This document shows positions 33,603 through 64,000 of a stretch of 64,000 bases of DNA, one piece after another. The notes beneath the pieces are model-generated. The model did not search any database. It was not told the origin of the DNA and worked only from the letters and a program-made list of their open reading frames with translations. Each line of letters begins with the position of its first letter. The first letter of the stretch is position 1. Origin of the DNA: Ianthella basta (lineage: Eukaryota; Porifera; Demospongiae; Verongiida; Ianthellidae); contig OZ025878.1 in NCBI GenBank assembly GCA_964019415.1, positions 4,530,512-4,594,511 on the forward strand, read 5' to 3'. The position numbers and the translations under genes are program-made.

Positions 33603-33746
33603 CAGTGATTGTTGCATATAAATCAGAGGTTTCTTGTGTGGCCAGGTAACATGGGTTTGACTCCATCACCACTACATCTTCCATTGCAGTGCAGGCAGGG
33701 TTGGCCTGCATGTTCACAAATGCTGTTGTCTCAGGAGGAAAAATTC
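33603..33746 (-). CDS. cytoplasmic-tail-like exon with NPxY and YxxI motifs
   Basis: 144 nt, acceptor CTGCAG, donor ACTG|GTAATG, phase 1 to 1. Encodes FPPETTAFVNMQANPACTAM ... ESNPCYLATQETSDLYATIT. NPCY matches the PTB-domain NPxY signal, and YATI is a YxxI/L signal. No enzyme domain. The upstream exon at 36660-36870 ends in the matching phase. Confidence 0.5.
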
Positions 33747-34269
33747 CTGCAGTTAGTATATGGGATGTTTAGTTTAGTGATGGTCGTTGAAAAATACAGG
33801 AGCCCCATACCCAGTCCCTGGAATGGAAATAGGGACTAAGTACGAGGCTAGGAGTTTGTATGAAACTGAACAGTGAAGGCTTTTATTAATGTTATATAGA
33901 CATGCTGCTTTGAATGATGTCAGACATATGTAACAGATCAGAATACAGAGGTTGATTGACCATTGCTATATGTGCATCCCCACACGTGCACTTAATTGAC
34001 AGTTAAATGACAGGTCATAGATCCCATAATCTATCATGCTAGACTTTCTGGTCTAATGCCATAATATTGTTGTATAGGCAACCAGCCTGTACATGAGCAA
34101 CTGAAAACATATCGTACTATTCTCAGAATATGCAGCTCACAAGGGAGGAAGCAAAGAGATAATTAGCCACACACTGCCAGCTGGGAATTGCATGAATCCA
34201 TGGACCTATGTGCACTCCGGTACATAACAAGAAGAAGGTTGAATGATCACTGCCTATAATATATATGGA

Positions 34270-34400
34270 TGTGCTGCTTGGTGGCTGAGTTTCTGCGATA
34301 GTGTGTGTAGGTCTCAGGTTCGATTTCTGGCTGTGTGTTTAGTTTTTTTTTCTTTAAATTCCTCTCCCTGAGCTGTACTGTGTGATTTTATATAAGCACA
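34270..34400 (+). repeat. candidate tRNA-derived SINE fragment
   Basis: GGTGGCTGAGTTTCTGCG resembles an A box and GGTTCGATTTC a B box about 35 bases later, followed by a T run. It does not fold into a full cloverleaf, so it is a SINE-like relic rather than a tRNA gene. Confidence 0.35.
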
Positions 34401-34794
34401 TTATGCACTAGAATGTTGATCATATATAAGCTGTGGGCAGCCGAGCCTCCCTGCTGGCCATTGTACACAGCTGGTAACCTCCTGTCACAATCATGAGATA
34501 CTGGAAGACATTGCTGCATGTATACTTGGTATACACAGCCCATATTTGTGTATGTCCTGCGTATTGTGCTGTGAATGCCCATAATTAGTTTGGTTTGCGC
34601 TGATAAGAATTCAATCTTCATTCTGGATGTTGTCCAGATCCATTCCAATATGATGCATGTCCACTGCATGCTCTGTTATGGGACAGTATGCTATGCATTT
34701 GCACTATGGTGAGGGGCCATGCAGGTTGGACCACTAATTATAAGTGAACACCCCAGTGTGAGTATATTAATTAATTATAATACAGCTATACGTA

Positions 34795-34912
34795 TAGGTT
34801 AAACCCTAGCTTCTTTGGTGGTCAATTCATATCACCCTCAGGCGATATGATTGACCACCTCGGTGATATCCTGTAACACCATGCCAGAAGAAGCTAGCTA
34901 GGGTTTAACCTA
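34795..34912. mobile_element. foldback element, 118 bp
   Basis: Ends TAGGTTAAACCCTAGCTTCT and its near complement (AGCTAGGGTTTAACCTA). The inner arms GGTGGTCAAT..ATATC and GATAT.ATTGACCACC also pair. Non-coding. Confidence 0.65.
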
Positions 34913-35569
34913 TTTTATTGTAGCCTATATATAGACAACATTTGCACCCAAACTCAGTATAATTATAGTTCTGTATGCTTTGAAATGTGCAGCAGCAGTA
35001 TTACTGTTGCTTCTGTTGCTGCATGTGATTTTGCTAGTTTTGGATGTGTATATACCAATCCCTACTCAACTAGACAGACCCGGCCTTTGATCTTAAGCCT
35101 AACCAGGCTACAAACAAATTATTGTCAATGCAAAATGCATCCCACATGACATGCATACATGCATCATGCATGCACAGTGATGTGATATTGCAAGAGTAGT
35201 TGCATACCTATTAAAAATATTATTACAGAATGATAGATTCAAATCGTACAAATTTGCATTAAGTACAGTCATAATAAATATGTATAATACATTGTGGAGC
35301 TGAAGAGGGGATGTATGCATGAAATATGTACACATTACAAAGGAGAGCAAACTGTAATAATACAACACCATACATTTGAGCTCGTACAAACTAGATGACA
35401 CCATTTACAAATCTGAGTGCTGTCCCCTGTAACGAGGACAGCTATATGTAGAGGTCACGTACTGAACTGATGGACCAGCTCAGATAGAATGTGAACGGCT
35501 GTGTGAGGTCCTCTGGTGGGGAGGGGGGAGGGCCTTGGGGAGGGTCAGTTTGGTTTGGTTGGTCACATA

Positions 35570-35720
35570 TCTTGTAGATATTGGGATGCGGCTAGGTGGG
35601 TGGTTCCCTTGTCTTAAGGAAATTGGATTGCGCCTAGGTGGGTGGGGAGAGCAATTGAGTGGGAGGGGTCCATGTCGAATTGGGATACGGCTGAGTGGGT
35701 GTGTCCCATGTTTGGGTCTG
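35570..35720 (+). repeat. imperfect tandem repeats
   Basis: GGATGCGGCTAGGTGGGTGG-like words recur near 35583, 35625 and 35684, about 43-59 bases apart. The G-rich stretch keeps frames open on both strands, but there is no family resemblance. Confidence 0.4.
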
Positions 35721-36011
35721 GTGTGTTCAGCCAGTCCACCAGGAGGTGCTGCAGGAGAGGACAGAAAGGGAGTGAGTGCAGAGGTAAGGGGATTAAAGGA
35801 GATTGAAGAAGCATGCAAGATTAGGGTGGTCGAGGGGATGGCATGTGAGTAGCTACATACCTTAAAGCGACATTTTTCTGTGCGAGTTTTATTTATGTGA
35901 ATTATGCGAGGCCATATCTGATCAGATAAATTTGTATCACACTATATTAGTCTTGCATAATAATTACGCTTCTACCAAGCCCACTTAATGCAATAGAACA
36001 AGAGCAGCAGT

Positions 36012-36013
<2 letters not shown>

Positions 36014-36105
<92 letters not shown>
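36014..36105. repeat. (GT)n microsatellite
   Basis: About 92 bases of GT dinucleotides. Confidence 0.95.
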
Positions 36106-36108
<3 letters not shown>

Positions 36109-36659
36109 GAGTTTGGAGCACACACACACACATACACCACCTCAAACTCCAACACAACCACAGTGAATTGGCCTGCATTGTTCCTCATAGGAATAAAAGC
36201 AGCGAAAGGAAAGGAAAGGTGTGTGTGTGTGTGCGTGCGTGCATGCATGTGTGCATGGTTCTGAGTGATTTTAGTATGCAGTGAGTCATAAACAGTAAAT
36301 TGAGTATAAGCTCCTACTTTTGGAGATGTGGCTCCTACTGTGCAAGTAAATGTCCTATAGACATGGAGGTGATGTAGCAGAGGGAAAGTCCCATGAGTAA
36401 TGAATCCACTAAGGACCCTTGCACTATAGGTCTTGGGAGGGTAGGGAGTACATACATACACCATTATGGTACATAGGTACACACCATTCCATATAGTGCA
36501 CTCCAGCTAGTAAAGCCATATAAGGGGTAAGACTGGAGTGAACAAACACCACTAAGTGTATTGTGGTGTGACATACAGTACAAGTGTACAGTGAAGAGTG
36601 TGTGTACCAAAAGAATACTGTGTACCATTCAGACAGACAACAATACTGTCAGTACTCAC

Positions 36660-36870
36660 TTGATGGAGAGAGCTCGATGCAGGGGAATGAGTAAAAATCA
36701 TCATCACCCTCATACTCAACTTCATAGTTATGTCCCAATGAGAACTTGCTACTCTCATCGGCTGTTAGTCTTGTTAGCATCTCGTTGAGTACTAGTCCTT
36801 CTCTACTCCCAGTCCAATCACAGAATGTAAAGTCACGAATATATAATATGAATTTATCAATACTGCTCTT
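36660..36870 (-). CDS. exon of unknown function with acidic segment
   Basis: Donor TCAA|GTGAGT is strong. The acceptor (CTAAG at 36871) is weak, so the 5' border is uncertain. Encodes LNEMLTRLTADESSKFSLGH, then EVEYEGDDDFYSFPCIELSP. With these borders it is phase 0 in and 1 out, matching 37459-37557 and 33603-33746. Not recognised. Confidence 0.45.
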
Positions 36871-37002
36871 CTTAGAAATGACCTTCAAAACATGCATTCC
36901 AAATTTTAACATCAATGACTCACTCACCTATCAATTAAGGGAGGAGCAATGTAAGCCCAATGAGAAATGAATAGAGACAGAAACACAGTGATATAACAAC
37001 TA

Positions 37003-37210
37003 TGATAGTATAGAGACTCATTGCTATGTGGGGCATATGGTGGCTAGTAGGTAGTTGTTCGAGCACTTGCGTAGCAGGAATTCACTGTAATTCAGGACGT
37101 TTTGACCACATAGGCCTTTATCAGCTGATGAAGGCCTACTTGGCCAAAACGTCCTGAATTACAGTGAATTCCTACTATGCAAGTGCTTTAACAACTACCT
37201 ATTAGCCACC
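37003..37210. mobile_element. foldback element, same family as 32039-32211
   Basis: Arms pair from ATATGGTGGCTAGTAGGTAG through AATTCAGGACGTTTTG..CC to the right arm ending CTACCTATTAGCCACCATAT. ATATAACAACTA occurs on both sides (36991-37002 and 37211-37222), a 12-bp target duplication. It lies between the exons at 36660-36870 and 37459-37557. Confidence 0.75.
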
Positions 37211-37230
37211 ATATAACAACTACTAGGAAT

Positions 37231-37236
37231 ACACAG

Positions 37237-37265
<29 letters not shown>
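37231..37265. repeat. (CA)n microsatellite
   Basis: Short CA tract next to the foldback element. Confidence 0.9.
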
Positions 37266-37268
<3 letters not shown>

Positions 37269-37458
37269 GCCACATAGTTGATGGGTTAGCTTGACAGTAC
37301 AACTTCTTGTTCACCATGGCATGTGGGAGGAGCTCAGGTTATACTTACATACACATACAAACACTAGCTGGCACTCGGACCACACATCACAATCACATGC
37401 CTTGTGCACTAAACACTTGGCAATTAGTATATCAAATGTAATGACATTACAAACTTAC

Positions 37459-37557
37459 ATCAGGAGTCATTCCCAGCAACAACTTCTTTTGTCCACTCAT
37501 CCCAGCCAGAGCCTGTTCCATTTTATTCAACATCAGTTCCTCTTCTCTCACCCCATC
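37459..37557 (-). CDS. 99-nt exon of unknown function
   Basis: Acceptor CTTCATGCAG, donor GAT|GTAAGT, 33 codons, phase 0 to 0. Encodes DGVREEELMLNKMEQALAGM ... KKLLLGMTPD, helical and charged. Its phase 0 start would accept the phase 0 end of the LRR-like modules upstream, so it may belong to the NLR gene. This is inference. Confidence 0.45.
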
Positions 37558-40500
37558 CTGCATGAAGAAGCAACAATGGTCAGAAACATCCTACAGACAT
37601 CAACACAGTCCATCATGCAGTGGGATGGGGACAAACACCATTTGACACTGTCACTACTGCTTGCCATCAGTGGACATTATCTAAGTTGTCATGTGTATAC
37701 AGTACAAGTTGCAAAATACAAGGGTGATGAAGCCATAAAATAATGTAATATAATAATGTTTGGAGACATTGGGCACCCTGTGGCACAGACCATTGGTAAG
37801 ATGTCAAACTTAAGGAAATTTAATGATTATGAAATATAAAAGAGTTTTTAATTAGGCCTTTGTTTACGTGCAAGGTGGCACCAATTGCAAATATAAAATG
37901 CCATAGTTCCATATCATTGCTATAGCACATTTATACTGATAGTGGGTGTTATAATAATTTAATATGAAGATCCAGCAAATGCTCATGAAACGCCGTAGGC
38001 AAGTGCAAGTTGTCGATGAGGCTGTGTACTCAACAGGGATTAGAAATTAAAGACTCTGCTGTTCAATTAGAAGGCTGACAATTTAGTGTGATGTCATGGA
38101 ATGCGAACATTTAATTGTGACGTCACTCAAACAACACGCCCTAGTGAATCTAAAATATAAGGTTTGTTTTGTGTTGCCACCTTTTGCACCTCAAAGACCC
38201 CGTTTAAGCAGCTGGCAGGAAGAAAGGGCTGCTGTGCACACATCTCTTTGGCACCCATTGGGAGGAACTGTGCACAAGCGCCAAGGGCACTCGGAATTTG
38301 GTGGTTACGCAAACGTGAGAGAGTTTCCAGACGATTCTGAGTGCCTACTACGTGAAGACAACTAATCAACGGGTATCTACTGGGAAGACACACAGCCTCT
38401 GTGGAGGCAGAGCCTTGAGGAAGCGTTCTGAGAAACGTTGCCGTAGTGCCAGCAACATACTCTTTGACCATTAGTCAACTGCAGGTCGTTTCCACCCGGA
38501 TGAGTATATGGTAAGCTGGAGAGCGCTCAAGCACAAGTTGGCCTGCCGTGAGTCAATGTGCTCGACTAGATGAAGGCTCTTCTGGGTTAATGCTGTGCTT
38601 TGCTTGCCTGATTCAGTGAAAGAAATAAGCTCCCAGCTCATTGTGTATGTGCCAGTACACTACAGCTTTCTGTAGTGTGTATTGCACTATAGACTTTAGC
38701 AAGGTTACATTTCAAATACATAGTTATAGCTATTGACACTACACACAGTTCCAGTGTGTGTGCACCTTGCATTTCTTCACTAACCTACTGGCACACCCAC
38801 CACTGAAGGCAAGCTTTCTTACAAGTGCTCCATCACCACCACTGACTGCCACATTCACATAATTATGGTGAGGCAAATGGTGATAGGGTATTTGTACACA
38901 ATCCTGCCAAAGGCAAGCTAGCATGCAAGTGCACAACCGCCAGCACTCACTGCCACATACAAATACAGCCAACATCCCCATAAACCTATAATACCTTACT
39001 ATAATGCATTGAATCTCCGTTTGTGTGTTTGTTACCTCATAAAATTGGTGCCTTACAGGGAATTGGCTCGAGACGCTTTATGCCAGTTGAGGGACTGAGC
39101 AGGTGTGTTCTTAGCACGGTGCCATTCACCTAGCTGCCTTGCGGCTGAAAAGCACAATTCCTTCGTCTGTTCTCCGCAGGCTGACACGTCATTTTTAAAA
39201 TTAAGCGACCCTTCCACTACCGGTCATTAGCGGATTTGATACGTGCCATGCCAGGTAAGGGAGTGGGGGAATGCGAGCGTAGAGGGGTGCCATTCACCTA
39301 GCTACCCTGCAGCTGAAGAGAGCACTGCCTCTAGCTTTTTCTGCGGGCCGAAACACCATTTTGACTACTCTTGCAGCCCTTGACAACGTACAGTATCAAT
39401 ATTCCGCCACATGAATGTGACATTACTTCCTGGTGGTGTTGGTGAATGCCCATGTTACTAATTTAAGGAATTACACATCTGTTGCCATTAATTTTGCTAC
39501 CATTATTTACATACACTAAATTGCAGGCATAGCATTGTTCCTTACTATGTGCACTGGCATGTACTCCGCTTGCTGGCCGGCACTCCATGCTATGGTACAA
39601 TCTTGATCAATGCTGCCCCATGCATACTGGCATGCCATGCACAACATGACGTTACAGGTACCAGTGTAGTGCCCAGCTGACATCAACACACTGTCACACA
39701 ACATGCTAGCGTTGGCAGACAGGTGACGGTGTGCTGTCGTCGACGTGCCAGAGCAGGGAAGCCCGCCGAAGGCTTTCCTGCTAGTTATATATAGCCACCA
39801 CATGCTACCACTTCCATGACACCACTACCACCACCATGCACCACCATCTCAGTGCAAGTTGCAATCTGCACATGCAGTATATGTGCCAGTGCTTCTATTA
39901 ACAAGGCCACTGGTGCAAGTTGCCGAGAGTAACCACCCCAAGTGCAAGCTGAGTGTTTGCACTAGTTGATGGAGGGAAAACACCAGCACAAGTTGCTGAA
40001 GGTCAGGAGGACCAGGCACCAGTATTGATCGGCATGCAGTGGGGGACCACTATGAATGCAAGTACAGTGTTGGTGCTACCACAATCTCCTATAAACTGTT
40101 AATATATTTTTTCAGTAAATTCAAAGGTTTTTAGTCAAATCTTTTGGGAATATGGTGGCTGAATTGGTATCAGGCGTATGCTCTCCAGTGAACTAAACCA
40201 CCATGGAGGACTTCTGGAGCAGATAGGAAAACACAGTTGGGCTACATTGACGTAGACTTGTCAGCACTACAGAGCACCGAAGAAATTAACACGGAGGAAG
40301 AGTGCCTGGCTCTCCAGGTTCATTGCTCGCCCATGTTGCAAGGAGCCTAGCTAGGATTGGATTGCCTCAGTGACAGTGACTGTGTTGCAGACTTGTCAGC
40401 CACTCAGTTGTGGCAGAAAGGCATTGCCCATCTGGATAACCTTGCCAGGTACCAAGCGTGTGAATGAATGTCGGTGCTAGCACTATACTTCAACAATATT

Positions 40501-40575
40501 TGTTGCAATCAAGGGGTGTGCAGTTATGGTTAACCTGACTGACTAACCAGTGGTTGTATCAGTAGTGTTGTTGAC
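37558..40575. other. region without recognised genes
   Basis: No convincing exon seen. A CRE palindrome TGACGTCA is at 38118-38125. A block GGTGCCATTCACCTAGCT..C is repeated at about 39118 and 39288. Sequence near 39900-40060 resembles the ~78-bp tandem repeats at 57640-57980. Confidence 0.4.
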
Positions 40576-40690
40576 ATGTCAAATTTGCACTATCTGGAGA
40601 TTAGTGCAAATTTACACTCTCTGGAGATGAGTGCAAACTTGCACTTTCTGGAGATGAGTGAAATTTGCACCTTCTGGAGATGCGTATTCT
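40576..40690. repeat. about 31-bp tandem repeat, four units
   Basis: Units of the form TTTGCACTNTCTGGAGAT.AGTGCAAA recur near 40583, 40612, 40642 and 40672. Each unit contains the partial inverted pair TTTGCACT / AGTGCAAA. Confidence 0.7.
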
Positions 40691-40980
40691 CTGAAGTTGA
40701 GAACATACTGGCACTTTCCATCATTTAGACCACTTTAAATGTACCTGGAAGACTCCTGGTGCAAGGAATAGGTTAAGAAATGTGGATTTCAGAGCACAGT
40801 GCAAGAAGAAATTATATTTGGCTGTACATTTCCAGATTACCAGGACTAAGCAGCTCAAGGAGCAGTCATTATTATGTCAAAGGGAGATTGTGCAAGAGAA
40901 CATAATATGTCATTACTGTAGTCTTGTCCCAGTGTACATTATTTTCACCTTTTTCTATTGTAAACTGTCATTGCACTATT

Positions 40981-41220
40981 AAAAATTTTCTGCAAAAATA
41001 GTAAGGATGTAGGGATGACATAAACAGGACAAGAGCAAGTAAAGGCTATTACACAGTGGAGCATTAATGTTTGTCCCTACATTCAAGGGTGTAGGACTAT
41101 ACGGTATGACATTCTTGCATGTAGGAACCATGGTTAATGCTCCACTGCGCAATAGCCTTTACTTGTTTCTGTCCTTTTTATGCCATCCCTACATCCTTAC
41201 TATTTTAGCAGAAATTTTTA
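40981..41220. mobile_element. foldback element, 240 bp
   Basis: Left arm AAAAATTTTCTGC..AATAGTAAGGATGTAGGGAT..CA and on to GGAGCATTAA pairs with a right arm ending GCAGAAATTTTTA. Small internal mismatches and a central non-paired part. Non-coding. Confidence 0.7.
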
Positions 41221-41601
41221 TTATGTCTAGTACAGGATATATAGAATGAAGCTCTACTTCAGCAAGTGACACAGGCTCTCCGTCAAGTGCATGGATATTT
41301 GTTGTTCAGTACCTTCTTGAGATTTAGTGAGAAAACAGGAAATTAGCTGCTTATCATTCCAAGAAATTTAGTGTGTGAAACACTTTTGCAGTATTGTCAA
41401 TACGCACATTTCCCTTTGTTTCATTAATAACTTGAACAACCCCCAAAATGTGGAGTGACCTTACACATGCCACAATACAGAACAGTCGTTCCTCGACAAG
41501 GTGATATGATATAACGTCTATTATTGAAACACTGTCAAATAGTGATTGGTACAAAAGGATAGTGCATCACGAGCCACAGTGTACATGTGCACGCACTGTA
41601 C

Positions 41602-62063
<20,462 letters not shown>

Positions 62064-63176
62064 CTAAGGATGGGATGTACACACATTGCAAAGGAAGAGT
62101 CCAATGACCACACTAGATGAAGGCACACAGTATACATGAAACAAATACCAAATCTGTACCCTCTCAAGAGGAAGATGGATACATAGAGTGGAACCTGTCT
62201 ATAAGGGCACATTGAAGAAGGGGACATCTCTATGATGGACCCTTCAGTCCTACATGTACTTCAGGTGGCATGCATTTAAACCTGCATAACATCCATACAC
62301 ATGCACTAATGTAACGTTAATACTCTTGTAAGGAATGTCCCCATCACACATGTTACACACATAACGATAAACCAATTTATATAAATACACACACACCGGC
62401 ATTCATATCTACATTCACAAACACATCCACCCACTCACACCCACACAAGCACACACGTAAGTATACAAGTACACTCACAGGCATATGCATGTAGCTTACA
62501 GCATGGTGAACATGTTACAATACAAACATCTACTACAACAATAGTACACAAATGTGTACACATCACATTGATGAATAGTGTAACCACAACTGTTGATCTC
62601 AAGCTGTTCATCTGTACAAATACTAGAACCACACCTGACATTACACATTATAATGTATTTCACCTGACAATACCTTTTGTGAGTTTGCGGCTAAGAAAGG
62701 TATCTGTGAATAATGTAATCGGCAAATGTTTTGAGCAGAACTTGGCATATATTATGCCATACTATTATGATATAAAATGGACATGCACTGAGAGGTGCCA
62801 ACATTGCCAATATTGCATTTAATTTGTACACAAGTACAAATATGGATGAAACTTTGCTAGACATCAATTAGCTCTCATAGTAATAATTATGTGGTCCACT
62901 ATATGTACATACAGTGGAACCTGCCTATAAAGGGCACCCTGAAGAAAGGGACCTCTTCATCAATCAATCAATCAATGCACATCAGGGGTTAATCTCCCAC
63001 GTGGGAGGTCACCCTATATACGTACAGCAAGAGGTTCCTGAAAAATTTAATGCCACCACCTCATTCTGGACCTTCCACAAGGGTGCATTGCTGGAACCTC
63101 AACATCATACACTACCTTCGTCACTCTATTATATATTCTGAATGAGGGGAACTCTCTATGTAGGGCATCCTGAATA
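62064..63176. other. region upstream of the CARD exon
   Basis: The 5' exon and promoter of the NLR gene were not found here. TGGAACCTGTCTATAAGGGC recurs in variant form at 62189, 62912 and 63141, a subterminal-repeat-like word of a DNA transposon. Confidence 0.4.
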
Positions 63177-63746
63177 TCGTATTGTCCCTTATTTTTCGGC
63201 AGAACAAAATGCAGATCCAATTCGGCACTTAGAGATATATGGGTTGCGGCTGGAAGCGCGACGAAACATTAGGAAATTAGGATGACTAATTAGAGTAGTA
63301 TGCAATGGAATAATAGGAATTCTCGAATTCTCACTTTCGGTCGAGGCAGCTGTTTGTGCATAGGTATCATGCTTACATGGAGCAGTGGCAGGCTGCAGTT
63401 AATACAACACTCTACTTTGAACGTGAATTAGGTGAGTGTGACTTCAACGAATAGCTTATATGAGCAAAATTGAAAACGGTCGCCACCAATGCAGCTGGGC
63501 TCTTAGGCTTTTCATTGAAGTCGCGCTCACCTAATTCACGTTCAAAGTAGAGTCTCTATCCGTGGCGATAGTTATCATGGTCACAGCAGCCAACAATTCA
63601 TTAGACTCCGCAGCAGACGATGACTTATTAGAGTCTGAGACGAACAATAAGGGGCAGCCATTTTTGGTCAAAAATTCGAGTATGATCCGACCCTGTTTAG
63701 GCGGGTGCCGAACAATTAGGGAGCCAAAAAATTAGGGACAATACGG
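63177..63746. mobile_element. 570-bp MITE with TA target duplication
   Basis: Ends TCGTATTGTCCCTTATTTTT and (reverse complement of the right end) CCGTATTGTCCCTAATTTTT. TA flanks both sides (63175-63176, 63747-63748), as in Tc1/mariner-type insertions. Internal inverted repeat at 63410-63436 and 63526-63552 (CTCTACTTTGAACGTGAATT...). No transposase. Confidence 0.8.
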
Positions 63747-64000
63747 TAATGCAACTTTTTACCTGAGTAAGGGAACCCACACTCTAAACCACACAAAACT
63801 GACTTTAGGCCAGTGACACAGAAAGTTAGTTATCTATTCTTCTGAGGCATGTTTTCAGTACACACACACATAAACACATGCATTAATCCACATTCATACT
63901 ACATCCATACTCACAAACATTTCCACTCACTCACATCCGCACAAGTGCAAACACACGCACGCACGCACACATGTAGGATGTTAATGTTGTACAACATGTT

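Noticed and set aside
34270..34340. tRNA gene
   Set aside because: A-box and B-box-like words exist but acceptor and anticodon stems do not pair; at best a SINE relic.
35535..35852. 105-aa plus-strand frame
   Set aside because: Open because of G-rich imperfect repeats; no splice sites, no family resemblance.
38127..38471. 114-aa minus-strand frame
   Set aside because: No recognisable domain and no phase-compatible neighbours; chance frame.

Overview
The window is eukaryotic and almost certainly metazoan. It has short GT-AG introns, many CA/GT microsatellites, an adhesion-type GPCR, a CARD-NACHT-LRR (NLR) gene and a tyrosine-kinase-like kinase fused to NHL repeats. This mix, with a large intronless beta-helix/polytopic membrane protein, fits an early-branching animal best, most likely a sponge. 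That assignment is inference; no rRNA or mitochondrial marker is present.

Layout. (1) 1-8027, minus: 5' part of a molybdo-flavoprotein gene (xanthine dehydrogenase/aldehyde oxidase family), 17 phase-consistent exons; the gene runs off the left edge. (2) 9580-14505, minus: one 1641-codon uninterrupted frame for a secreted-end beta-helix protein with a polytopic membrane C-terminus. (3) 15478-18135, plus: two-exon kinase - heptad coiled coil - NHL protein, divergent from (2) across a promoter region with a CRE and a long CA tract. (4) 21559-30711, minus: adhesion GPCR, 19 phase-consistent exons encoding signal peptide - VWD - HormR-like - GAIN/GPS - 7TM (925 codons), with one in-frame TAG in the GAIN region. 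(5) 33047-37557, minus: four exons forming a 3' end whose tail carries NPxY and ITAM-like tyrosine motifs. (6) 41602-62063, minus: NLR gene with a CARD exon, two small linker exons, a NACHT exon and three tandem copies of a two-exon, 110-codon LRR-like module.

Mobile DNA is dense and nested. One LRR-module copy is split by about 6.3 kb containing a degraded reverse-transcriptase element, itself interrupted by an 835-bp terminal-inverted-repeat element with a TCT target duplication, followed by a Helitron-like element loaded with a 57-bp minisatellite. A 5'-truncated copy of the same retroelement, with a 14-bp target duplication and poly(T), sits in another module copy. There are also a Penelope-like remnant, a second LINE 3' end, several foldback elements, hAT-like and TA-flanked MITEs, and a duplicated fragment of the first exon of the dehydrogenase gene.

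The genes do not form an operon or pathway. The receptor, kinase and NLR genes are typical sensing/signalling and innate-immunity genes, and the tandem exon modules plus insertions suggest active remodelling of the NLR locus. Exon borders were inferred by eye from splice consensus, phase and protein family resemblance.
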